The notes under the pieces are model-generated. The model was given only the letters and a program-made list of their open reading frames with translations, did not search any database and had not been told where the DNA came from. DNA of 44,818 nucleotides from CAYFPO01 sp964345035. Its GTDB lineage: Bacteria; Fidelibacterota; Marinisomatia; SCGC-AAA003-L08; GCA-002704045. Positions 1 to 8,573 of this stretch are shown in pieces. Every line of letters begins with the position of its first letter. The first letter of the stretch is position 1. Where the stretch lies: assembly GCA_964345035.1 (NCBI GenBank), contig CAYFPO010000017.1, forward strand, positions 1-44,818, written 5' to 3'. The position numbers were made by a program, and so were the translations under genes.

Positions 1-28
1 AAAGAGGCTCATACGTGAGCCTCTTTTT
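1..28. terminator. Intrinsic terminator hairpin, probably bidirectional
   Basis: A perfect 11-bp stem (AAAGAGGCTCA / TGAGCCTCTTT) closes a TACG loop and runs straight into a T tract on the plus strand. It begins right at the stop codon of the minus-strand gene at 29-415, so on the minus strand it can end the operon that starts at the beta-synthase. On the plus strand it would serve a gene to the left of the window. The A-rich 5' arm gives a T run in both directions, although the minus-strand T tract is cut by the window edge. Confidence 0.85.
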
Positions 29-415
29 TTATCTCACCGGAAGTAAATGTCCAAGGATATACCCCAAAATCATTCCCATTAATAAAACCAATGTCAGTAA
101 ACGGTGTGTCATCAGATCCCGTTTATATCCTTTTTTAATGGCGTAGGCAGAAGTAAAGTACCCTGCACCATTCATCAGCCAGAAAAAGGGGATTGTAAAC
201 AACTTTACAATTATTGGACCAATAATTGGGATGAGTGAAATAAATGCTCCAATACCAATAAACGCATTGGTGATCCACGCAATAAGCAAAGAAAAAAGTG
301 CGACCAGTTTTTTATCCACACCAAAATGCAGCATTACCAGAATACTGATTATTACAATTAACCAGGCAATTGTAAATCTTGGGTGATCTTTTATATAGGC
401 TATAATTCTCTTCAT
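29..415 (-). CDS. Small integral membrane protein, unknown function
   Basis: This 128-residue protein is mostly hydrophobic, with three or four likely membrane segments (about residues 15-30, 36-60, 62-85 and 104-124). A short basic N-terminus (KRIIAYIKDH) suggests a cytoplasmic N-end. I recognise no family or catalytic motif. Its ATG overlaps the stop of the preceding gene by 4 nt (ATGA), so it is translationally coupled as the last gene of the operon, and the terminator follows its TAA directly. It may act in envelope biology with the upstream glycosyltransferases, but that rests on position only. Confidence 0.7.
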   Translation of the reverse strand: MKRIIAYIKDHPRFTIAWLIVIISILVMLHFGVDKKLVALFSLLIAWITNAFIGIGAFISLIPIIGPIIVKLFTIPFFWLMNGAGYFTSAYAIKKGYKRDLMTHRLLTLVLLMGMILGYILGHLLPVR

Positions 416-1116
416 TCTATAGTAATTGCATTTGCTGTCAATCGAATTAGTCCAAAGGAAAATTCACAGTGAGTGATGGTATTTGTTAAAGTGTCTACAG
501 TAATCAATCTTTCTGCATCTGGCTTAAATACCGCCCAAGTAAATATATCGGTATTTTCATATACTGCTGTATCTGTTTTAGATTCTGATAATTTCAATTC
601 CAATTCATAGATCAAAACCGAATCCTTCTTTAATTCTATAAGATTTGCAGAATAAATGAGACCCTCCCGTTCAAGTTGAAATTTCTGATCCAAAATATTT
701 TTTGTTTTACCTGACTGAAGCATATAAAACAGTGTAAAGATATTTGGATTGTTTATATCTACAGGTTGTTGTTTGTTGGAATAGTACAGAATATCGTTAT
801 CAAAATATGTAGATATTGAATTACTTAACTCAGGTTGTTGAGTATTTTTATTAAATGAAAGTAGAGTATGCGTATTTTTATGGATGATTGTTGTATAGCT
901 ATTTTCCACAAAGAAAAATCGGGATGCAATTGGAGTAGTAGTTGTACTGTAGTGAATTTTAACAGCGTCCTGTTCTTGAAATACAGTATCCGTATAAGTT
1001 GCAACGATGTCGGCTGTATGAAATCCCCAAAAGTTCACGGAGTATTGAACTGTTTTGGATAAGGAAAGAGAAATCAGAACAATTAAACTGATGATCTTGA
1101 TTGTCAACCTTTCCAT
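412..1116 (-). CDS. Exported protein, possibly DUF3108-like
   Basis: From the ATG at 1116 this is a 234-residue protein with a signal peptide (MERLTIKIISLIVLISLSLS). The frame is open further upstream, but that part lies inside the glycosyltransferase gene and lacks the signal peptide, so I chose the internal ATG. It overlaps the upstream gene by 13 nt and the downstream gene by 4 nt, so it belongs to the same operon. The mature part is beta-rich, with a region like 'YSVNFWGF...ASRFFFVENSY' that recalls DUF3108 envelope proteins (an N-terminal beta strand, then a sequence on reporting or altering surface molecules). That assignment is tentative. A periplasmic role next to glycosyltransferases is inferred. 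Confidence 0.55.
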   Translation of the reverse strand: MERLTIKIISLIVLISLSLSKTVQYSVNFWGFHTADIVATYTDTVFQEQDAVKIHYSTTTTPIASRFFFVENSYTTIIHKNTHTLLSFNKNTQQPELSNSISTYFDNDILYYSNKQQPVDINNPNIFTLFYMLQSGKTKNILDQKFQLEREGLIYSANLIELKKDSVLIYELELKLSESKTDTAVYENTDIFTWAVFKPDAERLITVDTLTNTITHCEFSFGLIRLTANAITIE

Positions 1117-2225
1117 TGAATCCTTGTAAATGGTCCTAATCCACCCAGAACAACAACATACAAAGGATGAATAATAGATAATAGAATAAAATGAGTTAAT
1201 TTCCAAGGCAGTTTCAGCTTGTGAAGATAATTATACGTGATCACAGCATCCCCCGAACTTTTTATCATCCAGGGTAACAGCCATATGAATGCAGCAGTAG
1301 CAGTGAACTGGGTTAGTGAAATCAATGCAAATATATTTGTAATATACAACAAAGGTAATACGGTTCTGAGTGATATATCTGCACTCCATTGATAATAAAA
1401 TAATCCTTTTGATGCAAAACGTAATCGTTGTTTAAAAAATCCCGTAATTGAATTCGGTGGTGAAGAATATACAATTGAGTTAGTAGACATTATAAAATGG
1501 ATTTTATATTTAGTCATTTTACTGATTTTATGCATAAGTAAGTCATCATCACCTGAAGGTAAATGTTCGATACCATCAAATCCGGAAATTTCATCAAAAA
1601 CAGATCTACGAATTGCAATATTTCGACCTGCACAGGAAAATATAATACCATGACCCAACCCTCCGGCAGAAAATGCATCCTGTGCATTGCTTTCAATACT
1701 CATTAATTCCTGGATCGGATTGACTGCAAATAAAGGTGTAGGAGCAGATATAAATGCAGTATTCGCATCTGAAAATCCATTAATGATGGTTTTAATCCAA
1801 TTTGAAGTTGGAATACAATCAGCATCCGTTAATAGAATTAATTCTCCTTTTGATTGATTAATTGCAGTATTTAATGCCCATTTTTTGTGACTCCAACCTA
1901 AGGGAGTCTCTTCAATTTTAATGTACACTAAGTTTGACATTTCTTTTTTATAATGTTCAATAACAGATTGAGTATTATCTGTAGATCTATCATCTGAGAT
2001 TATTATTTCAACCAGCTCAATTGGATATGATTGATTTTTCAAGGAGTCCAGTAAATAAGCGATATTTTGTTCTTCATTTCTAGCAGCCACAACAACAGAT
2101 ATTTTTGGGTGTTTATATTCTGAGAAGTCTTTATTTTGTATACCCGATAATTTTGTAATTCCTTCAGACAACCAAATCATTAAGATACAATATACAACAG
2201 AAATTATGGTCATAAAAAAAATCAT
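1104..2225 (-). CDS. Membrane-anchored family 2 glycosyltransferase (first of two)
   Basis: This is a GT-A fold glycosyltransferase of family 2 that transfers a sugar from a nucleotide donor to an unknown acceptor at the inner membrane. An N-terminal membrane helix is followed by the GT2 start (ISVVVAARNEEQN), an SDDRSTDNT motif, the metal-binding DADC, the acceptor-side GDDDLL motif and QRLRF, a QxxRW variant ending in F. Two or three C-terminal helices follow. A longer reading from a TTG at 2276 overlaps the upstream gene by 41 nt. I prefer the ATG at 2225, which lies 10 nt after that gene's stop and behind GGAGAG. The product is 373 residues. Its paralogue directly upstream suggests a two-step glycan or glycolipid pathway. 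Confidence 0.88.
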   Translation of the reverse strand: MIFFMTIISVVYCILMIWLSEGITKLSGIQNKDFSEYKHPKISVVVAARNEEQNIAYLLDSLKNQSYPIELVEIIISDDRSTDNTQSVIEHYKKEMSNLVYIKIEETPLGWSHKKWALNTAINQSKGELILLTDADCIPTSNWIKTIINGFSDANTAFISAPTPLFAVNPIQELMSIESNAQDAFSAGGLGHGIIFSCAGRNIAIRRSVFDEISGFDGIEHLPSGDDDLLMHKISKMTKYKIHFIMSTNSIVYSSPPNSITGFFKQRLRFASKGLFYYQWSADISLRTVLPLLYITNIFALISLTQFTATAAFIWLLPWMIKSSGDAVITYNYLHKLKLPWKLTHFILLSIIHPLYVVVLGGLGPFTRIQWKG

Positions 2226-2235
2226 CAATAAATTG

Positions 2236-3357
2236 TTATTCTCTCCATGATAAGTGGTTTGAAAAGAAACTTCCAAGCCCCATTATCACTACATACGGTA
2301 TTTGGATAACATACCAAATACAAAACCGGGAAAATGAAATTTGGTGTTTAAACAGACTTGAACCTTTAGTATAAATTAGAAATTCAAGTAAAAATTTAAT
2401 TGATATTGCAGAAATGAAAATTGGAAAACAGGTACTCTCCAAAAATATAATTATAAAAAATAAAACAAGCAGTAAATTAGTTAAAAATGTAGCCAGGACC
2501 ATTATAAAAAATATTGAATTAAATTTCCACATTGTTTTCGCATCACCGGACCAGCGAACTCTTTGTTTAATAAAAGATACAAAATTTGTTTCCTGCCTGC
2601 AGGTCACGATTGCATCCTGATCAATTGCAAAAACTGCTTTAAAATTTGTTATATATTTTCTGCAAATTTGTAGGAATAATGAATCATCTCCCTGTAGATA
2701 TTTTTTTAATGAGTCAAATCCCCCACAAGCTTCAAATGTACTTTTTCTGTATGCCTGATTTTGTCCAGTGGAAGACCAATACCAATTGCGATTCACCGAT
2801 CCACAGGCAGCACTCATCAACATCAGATAATCTATATTTTGAAAAGAAGAAACCAAATTCACGGGTTCCGGGGTTTTGGAGTTTCCTATTACGAAATCTA
2901 CATCATCAGTAAAACAATCAGACATTTTCTGTACCCAATATTTTGGTAATCTACAATCCACATCTGTAAATAGAAGAATCTCACCTGTTGCATGTTTTAT
3001 TCCAGCATCCAATGCCCTTTTTTTGTGAGTCAGATTTTTGCTACCTTCTGATGAGTTTAAATACATAATCCTGGAATCTTCAATTATAGCTTTTTGAATT
3101 AAGTTTTGTGTATTATCAATGGATTGATCATTTACAATAATGAATTCCAAGAGTCCATTGTATTTCTGTTGAGATAAATCTGCTAATAAATTTGGGAGTG
3201 ACTTCTCACCATTTCGTACAGCTACTATTACAGACACTGATAATGTTTGGTCAGAAGGTAGTTTATTGGGCAATCTATTAATACCATCCCGAAGCAATAG
3301 AAGTACAATTCCATAATATCCGAGCGATATAAGGAAAAGAAAAGCTAAAAGGGACAT
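2236..3357 (-). CDS. Membrane-anchored family 2 glycosyltransferase (second of two)
   Basis: This 373-residue GT2 enzyme is paralogous to its neighbour at 1104-2225. It has an N-terminal membrane helix (LLAFLFLISLGYYGIVLLLL), VSVIVAVRNGEKS, NDQSIDNTQ, the DxD-type TDVDCR, GDDSLF and a full QRVRW motif (QxxRW, typical of processive or membrane GT2 enzymes), then three C-terminal hydrophobic segments. Its ATG shares one base with the stop of mgtE (TAATG), so the two are translationally coupled. The donor and acceptor cannot be told from sequence. Outer-membrane glycolipid or carotenoid-type glycosylation are both possible. Confidence 0.88.
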   Translation of the reverse strand: MSLLAFLFLISLGYYGIVLLLLRDGINRLPNKLPSDQTLSVSVIVAVRNGEKSLPNLLADLSQQKYNGLLEFIIVNDQSIDNTQNLIQKAIIEDSRIMYLNSSEGSKNLTHKKRALDAGIKHATGEILLFTDVDCRLPKYWVQKMSDCFTDDVDFVIGNSKTPEPVNLVSSFQNIDYLMLMSAACGSVNRNWYWSSTGQNQAYRKSTFEACGGFDSLKKYLQGDDSLFLQICRKYITNFKAVFAIDQDAIVTCRQETNFVSFIKQRVRWSGDAKTMWKFNSIFFIMVLATFLTNLLLVLFFIIIFLESTCFPIFISAISIKFLLEFLIYTKGSSLFKHQISFSRFCIWYVIQIPYVVIMGLGSFFSNHLSWRE

Positions 3358-4736
3358 TAAATATTGAGGATTAATCTGGCAGTCAGAAAATAGATCAATA
3401 CACCGAAAATATCCACGGAAGTAGTTACAAAAGGTGCAGTAGATATTGCCGGATCAAAATCCAATTTATGTAATAATACCGGAAATAGTGCGCCAATTGA
3501 ACATGCTATCACCATTGCGGAAAAAATTGCAATACCAACAGTTACACCCAGTAGTAACGGACTTGAAACTTCATGAAACATAAAATATGCAAGAATACCT
3601 AAAAGTAATCCATATAAACAACCAAGAACTATACCGATTCTAATTTCCTTGAATACTATTTTTGAGACTTCCTGCAGGTTGACTCGCCCTGTTGCAATAC
3701 CTCTTACAAAAATAGTACTTGTTTGGGTTCCGATATTACCACCCATCCCCATGATTATTGGTATAAAAGCTGCCAGGGCAATAGTTTGTGATAATACATT
3801 TTCAAATGCTCCTATAATTGCTAATGCTATGATTCCGCCAACCCAACTTGCCAGAAGCCATGGAAAACGTGTTTTTGCTCCATCCCAGGTAGATTTCAAC
3901 AATATCTCACGATCCTCACCTACACCAGCCATTTTCAATATATCCTCAGAAGCTTCTTCCCGAATAATATCAATTACATCATCCACAGTAATAATTCCAG
4001 TCAATTCTTTTGAATTATCAATAACAGGAATTGCTAAATAATTGTATTGTGCAACAATATTGGCAACAGTTTCCTGATCATCATCCGGATGTACACTAAC
4101 AAAATCTTTTCGCATAAAGTTTTTTAAAACTGTATTAGAAGAAGCTAAAAGCATTTGTCTGAGTGATAAGACTCCAACCATTTTATTTGAATCATTTACT
4201 ACATAGATATAGAATGGCATCTCAGCTTCATCTGCCATTGTTTTAAAATGGGTAAGTGCTTCTTCAGATGTAAGATTTTCGTTAAAAGCTATAAAGTCTG
4301 TTGACATGATTCTTCCGGCAGTTTCATCAAGATATTGAAGAATGTCCTCCACTTCTTCACGCTCATCAGAATCCAGTAATTTCCTGATTTGATTGGATAA
4401 TGATTCCGGCAGTGTATCAAGGATGTCTACTGTTTCTTCAGCTGGTAGGTCAGTTAAAATATTAGCAGTCTGTTTTGGGGGATTCGTGATGAGAAGTTCA
4501 ACAATAATTGCATCGTCAAGTTCTGTAAGAAATTCGCCTACACCTTCCATTTTTTGAATAAATTTGAAAATTTCACGACGCTCCGTGCTGGAAAGGTACC
4601 GAAATCCCCAGGCAACATCTGCAGGGTGAGTGTTTCGAATTAACCGATAAAGTTGAATTCTTTCCTTATTACGGAATAATTTCCGGACAGCATCTAAATC
4701 CAGATTTCCTTCAAACTCTATATGATCACCCTGCAT
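3357..4736 (-). CDS. mgtE: MgtE-type magnesium transporter/channel
   Basis: At 459 residues this is the usual MgtE length. The order is an N-terminal MgtE_N helical domain (about 25-130) with repeats such as 'LPAEETVDILDTLPE', two CBS domains (about 135-260, with MSTDFIAF and VMGVL-like elements and 'GIITVDDVIDII'), a plug helix, then five membrane helices (about 285-455). The pore signature GNIGTQTSTIFVRG is present. The family imports Mg2+ (and Co2+) across the inner membrane and is gated by Mg2+ binding to the N and CBS domains. The gene begins 6 nt after the beta-synthase gene and overlaps the next by one base. Confidence 0.96.
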   Translation of the reverse strand: MQGDHIEFEGNLDLDAVRKLFRNKERIQLYRLIRNTHPADVAWGFRYLSSTERREIFKFIQKMEGVGEFLTELDDAIIVELLITNPPKQTANILTDLPAEETVDILDTLPESLSNQIRKLLDSDEREEVEDILQYLDETAGRIMSTDFIAFNENLTSEEALTHFKTMADEAEMPFYIYVVNDSNKMVGVLSLRQMLLASSNTVLKNFMRKDFVSVHPDDDQETVANIVAQYNYLAIPVIDNSKELTGIITVDDVIDIIREEASEDILKMAGVGEDREILLKSTWDGAKTRFPWLLASWVGGIIALAIIGAFENVLSQTIALAAFIPIIMGMGGNIGTQTSTIFVRGIATGRVNLQEVSKIVFKEIRIGIVLGCLYGLLLGILAYFMFHEVSSPLLLGVTVGIAIFSAMVIACSIGALFPVLLHKLDFDPAISTAPFVTTSVDIFGVLIYFLTARLILNI

Positions 4737-4742
4737 ACAAAT

Positions 4743-5696
4743 TTATTCCATAAAGTTTTGTTCATTCATCCAGTCATCATCCACAAATTTTGTGAGATAA
4801 TTCCGGATAGAATCCGGTAAAACTATCAGGCAGTTTTCATCTGACTTTAATTCTCCTGCCGTTTGAAGTGCTGCCCACATTGCAGAACCTGAAGAACCGC
4901 CTACCAGTAAGCCCTCCTCTCGGATTAGTTTTCTCGCCATCAAGAAAGAATTTTTGTCATCTACCTTCACATAAGTATCCACCAAAGTATTATCCAGTAC
5001 ATCAGGGAAAAAGTCATATCCGATTCCTTCCACATGATAGGGGTAAATCTCATCCCCACCACCCAGGATTGAACCATAGGGATCTGCACCAACAATCGTT
5101 ATATTTGGTATTTCTTCTTTCAGCCGTTTAGCCACACCCGTAATGGTACCGCCGGTACCTACACCCATAATTACCATTGAAAGATCACTCCCAAATTCAT
5201 CCAGGATTTCCTGAGCAGTGAATTTGTAATGCGCTCCAGGATTCCCCGGATTCTTATATTGATCCAGTATATGTGAATTAGGAATGTCCTTATTCAGTTT
5301 TTCTGCAACTCCTATGTGGCTTTCCGGTGAATCCCACGCTGCTTCTGTTGGTGTTCTGACAATCTCAGCCCCAAGTGCCTCAAGCACCACCTGTTTTTCG
5401 TGACTCATTTTCTCAGGCATTGTGATTATCATACGGTATCCTTTTACTGCTGCGGCTAATGCCATACCTATACCGGTATTACCGGATGTGGGTTCTATGA
5501 GTGTATCACCGGGAGAAATTCTGCCCTCCCGTTCAGCTTCCTCGATCATAAAATAACCAATACGGTCTTTCACAGAACCACCGGCATTGGTGAACTCACA
5601 TTTCGCAAATAGATTGCAGCTCAGCTCACTGCCCACACGGTTCAGTCTTACAATGGGAGTATTTCCAATAGAATGTAAAATATTTTCCAATATCAT
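4743..5696 (-). CDS. PLP-dependent cystathionine beta-synthase, catalytic core only
   Basis: This is a fold-type II PLP enzyme of the CysK/CBS family, 317 residues long. K43 in GGSVKDRIG is the Schiff-base lysine. PTSGNTGIG binds substrate, and GVGTGGTITG binds the PLP phosphate. Several stretches (RTPTEAAWDSPESHIGVA, VEGIGYDFFPDVLD, EEGLLVGGSSGSAM) look much closer to eukaryotic-type cystathionine beta-synthase than to CysK or CysM. That points to serine plus homocysteine giving cystathionine (transsulfuration), although an O-acetylserine sulfhydrylase activity is possible. The N-terminal haem region and C-terminal CBS pair of the animal enzyme are missing. It leads the operon, with AAGGA ahead of the ATG. 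Confidence 0.88.
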   Translation of the reverse strand: MILENILHSIGNTPIVRLNRVGSELSCNLFAKCEFTNAGGSVKDRIGYFMIEEAEREGRISPGDTLIEPTSGNTGIGMALAAAVKGYRMIITMPEKMSHEKQVVLEALGAEIVRTPTEAAWDSPESHIGVAEKLNKDIPNSHILDQYKNPGNPGAHYKFTAQEILDEFGSDLSMVIMGVGTGGTITGVAKRLKEEIPNITIVGADPYGSILGGGDEIYPYHVEGIGYDFFPDVLDNTLVDTYVKVDDKNSFLMARKLIREEGLLVGGSSGSAMWAALQTAGELKSDENCLIVLPDSIRNYLTKFVDDDWMNEQNFME

Positions 5697-5789
5697 TATT
5701 TAAATTTCCTTTTTGAACGAATTTCGATATGGGGAAAATTTAGGAGGTTCATACAAACTTTTTATACGGGAATATTTTAGGTTATAATA

Positions 5790-6554
5790 TTATACAGTTA
5801 ATTTCTCCAACAAAATCCCACCTGCAACAGCAGCATTAAGACTCTCCAGCTTACCTTTTCCGGGTATGGACACCATGTGGGTTATACTATGGCGAACCGA
5901 TTCAGAAATTCCGTGAGCTTCATTTCCTACAACTAGTACCCAATTTTGCTTTATATCCAATTTTAACTCATTTAATGAAACACCAGAAATATCAGCTCCG
6001 ATGACGGAATATCCATTTTTCCGAAATTGTGGAAGGGTATCTTCCAAAATGACAGTATTGATATTCTTTAACAAGAAATGTGCACCCATCCCGCCTCTCA
6101 CCACTTTGGGATTAAAGGGATCTACACTGTTCTCAGATAATAGGACTGTTTTTATTCCAAACCATACTGCAGATCGTAACAGTGTTCCCATATTCCCTGG
6201 ATCGGAGATACTATCCAGAGCCAGTATGTAATTATCAAATTTTGTCCTGGAATAATCCGGGATTCCAGCAATAGCTAAAACACCTTGATTATGCTGTGTG
6301 TTGGAAACCATGTCGAGAGATTTTGGAGATGTAGTTTCGATAGGAATATTTAAATTTCTGGCATCCTTCAGAATCTTTTTTCCTGAGTCAGTGTTTTGTT
6401 TTTCCTGAGTCATCCAGATGGATTCAATAGGGAACTTTGATTGCAATCCTTCACCTATTAACCGGATTCCCTCAATGAGGAATTTTCCAACCTCCTGCCG
6501 GTGTTTTTTACTTTGTAGTGACCGTAGAAATTGTTTCTGTTTTCGGGAAAGCAT
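5790..6554 (-). CDS. SpoU/TrmH-family RNA 2'-O-methyltransferase
   Basis: This SPOUT-fold methyltransferase of 254 residues should transfer a methyl group from SAM to a ribose 2'-OH of rRNA or tRNA. An N-terminal substrate-binding domain (about 1-95, starting MLSRKQKQFLRSLQ) precedes the three SPOUT motifs: 'LDSISDPGNMGTLLRSA', 'LVVGNEAHGIS' and 'SIPGKGKLESLNAAVA'. The asparagine and arginine of motif 1, the glutamate of motif 2 and the serine/leucine/asparagine of motif 3 are all kept. The exact RNA target cannot be read from the sequence. It is a likely single-gene unit between two minus-strand gene blocks. Confidence 0.92.
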   Translation of the reverse strand: MLSRKQKQFLRSLQSKKHRQEVGKFLIEGIRLIGEGLQSKFPIESIWMTQEKQNTDSGKKILKDARNLNIPIETTSPKSLDMVSNTQHNQGVLAIAGIPDYSRTKFDNYILALDSISDPGNMGTLLRSAVWFGIKTVLLSENSVDPFNPKVVRGGMGAHFLLKNINTVILEDTLPQFRKNGYSVIGADISGVSLNELKLDIKQNWVLVVGNEAHGISESVRHSITHMVSIPGKGKLESLNAAVAGGILLEKLTV

Positions 6555-6612
6555 TTTGGTTAATAATTCAATAAATTAACATTAATTATTTCGTGTGGAA
6601 TGAAAAATCCAG

Positions 6613-7386
6613 TTAAAATTCAATTTCAATACCAACAGGACAGTGATCTGATCCTATCACTTCCGGCAGAATAAACGCATGCTTCAAATTTTGTTTAAGA
6701 ATTTTAGAGGTACAAAAATAGTCGATACGCCATCCGACATTTTTCTTCCTCGCACCAAACATATAACTCCACCATGTATAATGTCCATTACCTTTGGTAT
6801 ATTCTCTGAATGTATCTATAAAACCAGCATTAAAGATATTGTTAATCCCTGCACGTTCTTCATTTGTAAATCCAGCATTCCCCGGTTTAGTTATAGTAGT
6901 TTTGTTACTTTGTGGGTTTGCCAGATCCAATTCCGTATGTGCTACATTTAAATCACCACAGAACACAACCGGTTTGGATTGTTCCAATTCTATTACATAT
7001 TGAAGAAAATCAACATCCCATTCATTTGTGCGATAATCCAGTCTTGAGAGGTCTCGTTTAGCATTTGGGGTGTAAACCGTTACAAGAAAATGGGTCTCAA
7101 ATTCCAGTGTGATAATTCTGCCTTCTGTATCATGTTTTAGGAGACCCATTCCGTTTTTAACATTTAATGGTGTATGTTTGGTCAATACCAGAGTGCCGGA
7201 ATAACCTGCCTTTTCGGCACTATTCCAATATTGTTCATACAGTGGAAAATTCAAATCCACCTGAGCTTCATTGGCTTTTGTTTCCTGAATGCATAGTATA
7301 TCCGGATCACATTGTTCTACAAATTCATTGAAACCTTTTTTGATACAGGCACGGATTCCGTTAACATTCCAGGAAATATATTTCAT
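6613..7386 (-). CDS. xth: Exodeoxyribonuclease III (AP endonuclease)
   Basis: This 257-residue member of the EEP superfamily acts in base-excision repair. It cuts 5' of abasic sites and removes 3' blocking groups. Motifs in order are 'ISWNVNGIRA' (N7), 'LCIQETKA' (metal-binding E), 'TVYTPNA', 'VVFCGDLNVAHTELD' (D and N), 'WSYMFGARKKNVGWRIDY' (the XthA-type substrate loop with W and R) and the terminal SDHCPVGIE (catalytic D and H). The ATG overlaps the thiI stop by 4 nt, so it is coupled to the hisS-thiI transcript. Confidence 0.95.
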   Translation of the reverse strand: MKYISWNVNGIRACIKKGFNEFVEQCDPDILCIQETKANEAQVDLNFPLYEQYWNSAEKAGYSGTLVLTKHTPLNVKNGMGLLKHDTEGRIITLEFETHFLVTVYTPNAKRDLSRLDYRTNEWDVDFLQYVIELEQSKPVVFCGDLNVAHTELDLANPQSNKTTITKPGNAGFTNEERAGINNIFNAGFIDTFREYTKGNGHYTWWSYMFGARKKNVGWRIDYFCTSKILKQNLKHAFILPEVIGSDHCPVGIEIEF

Positions 7387-8573
7387 AATTTCATTTCTTC
7401 CAAATAATGTGGTTTAATAAGTTCAGCTTCTGCATTGGATAAAGCATCATCATACAAATGAATCATATCCAATTTAGATTCCATTTTCTGGATATCTTTC
7501 AGTCTGGTGCGGGTTGCAGGATGTACAGGCACAAAGAACGAACAGCAATCTTCGTAAGGTTCAACAGAAATTTCATAAGTGCCGATCTCGACAGCACGAT
7601 TGATGATATCCACTTTATTCATACCGGATAAGGGACGGAGAATTGGCAGATCTGATGCATCATCCACAGCACGGATATTTGACAATGTTTGGGATGCAAC
7701 CTGACCCACACTTTCACCAGTGATGAGTGCAGAAGCTTTTTTATTTTCACCAACCCTGCATGCCAAATGAATCATTGCTCTACGGAAAAGTATTACCCAG
7801 TATTTATTTGGAATATTTTCCATGATCATCTGTTGAATTGGTAATAATGGAATACTTACCAGAGGACATTCTAACTGATATTCTGCCAGCACTGAGAGTA
7901 TGGATTTTACATTTCGGATTGATTGTCGACTTGTAGAAGGAACAGAATGAAAATGGACATAGGTTAGGTCTACTCCTCGCTTAATCAGTTCAAAAGATGC
8001 CACAGGTGAATCAATACCGGATGAAATTAGACTTACCGCTCTTTCACTTACACCCAATGGTAATCCGCCAAATCCATTAATGCGGTCAACTCCCACATAC
8101 GCCATACCATTTACTATTTCAATGTAACAAGTGAGATCAGGGTTTTTTAACTGTACTTTTTTCTTAGAAATGGATACTAAATGGGCTCCCACCTCTTTGT
8201 TAATTTCCATTGATGTAAGAGGAAAGTTTTTGTACTGCCGACGTGATGCAACACAAAATGTGTCAAATTTCTTTTTATTGATGAGAGATTCTGCAGTTTG
8301 GTTCAGATTAGCAATTTCAGGTTCAACCTGTAAGGAGAAAGTAGCATTGGCGAGTCCCATTACATTTTTTAATCGGGTGCTGTACTCATCCCATTTATCC
8401 TTGTCCACATCAAATACAAATACTCTGGCACCTGTAGTGATTACAGATGAAAATTGAAGGCCGGAAAGATGTCTTTTTATATTATTTTTAAAATGTTGTT
8501 CAAACCATTTTCGGTTATCACCCTTCAACCCCAATTCATGGTAATGAATGAGGATGCATTTGCTAACTGACAT
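7383..8573 (-). CDS. thiI: tRNA 4-thiouridine synthetase ThiI, without rhodanese domain
   Basis: ThiI adenylates U8 of tRNA and transfers sulfur to make s4U. In some bacteria it also feeds thiazole synthesis. This 396-residue version has the N-terminal ferredoxin-like region, a THUMP domain (about 65-165) and a PP-loop ATPase domain, but no C-terminal rhodanese domain, like the Bacillus form. The PP-loop reads SSGIDS at residues 184-189 where the usual motif is SGGxDS, an odd change of the second position. A DCCSFFVP segment holds a likely catalytic cysteine. It overlaps hisS by one base upstream and xth by 4 nt downstream. Confidence 0.93.
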   Translation of the reverse strand: MSVSKCILIHYHELGLKGDNRKWFEQHFKNNIKRHLSGLQFSSVITTGARVFVFDVDKDKWDEYSTRLKNVMGLANATFSLQVEPEIANLNQTAESLINKKKFDTFCVASRRQYKNFPLTSMEINKEVGAHLVSISKKKVQLKNPDLTCYIEIVNGMAYVGVDRINGFGGLPLGVSERAVSLISSGIDSPVASFELIKRGVDLTYVHFHSVPSTSRQSIRNVKSILSVLAEYQLECPLVSIPLLPIQQMIMENIPNKYWVILFRRAMIHLACRVGENKKASALITGESVGQVASQTLSNIRAVDDASDLPILRPLSGMNKVDIINRAVEIGTYEISVEPYEDCCSFFVPVHPATRTRLKDIQKMESKLDMIHLYDDALSNAEAELIKPHYLEEMKL

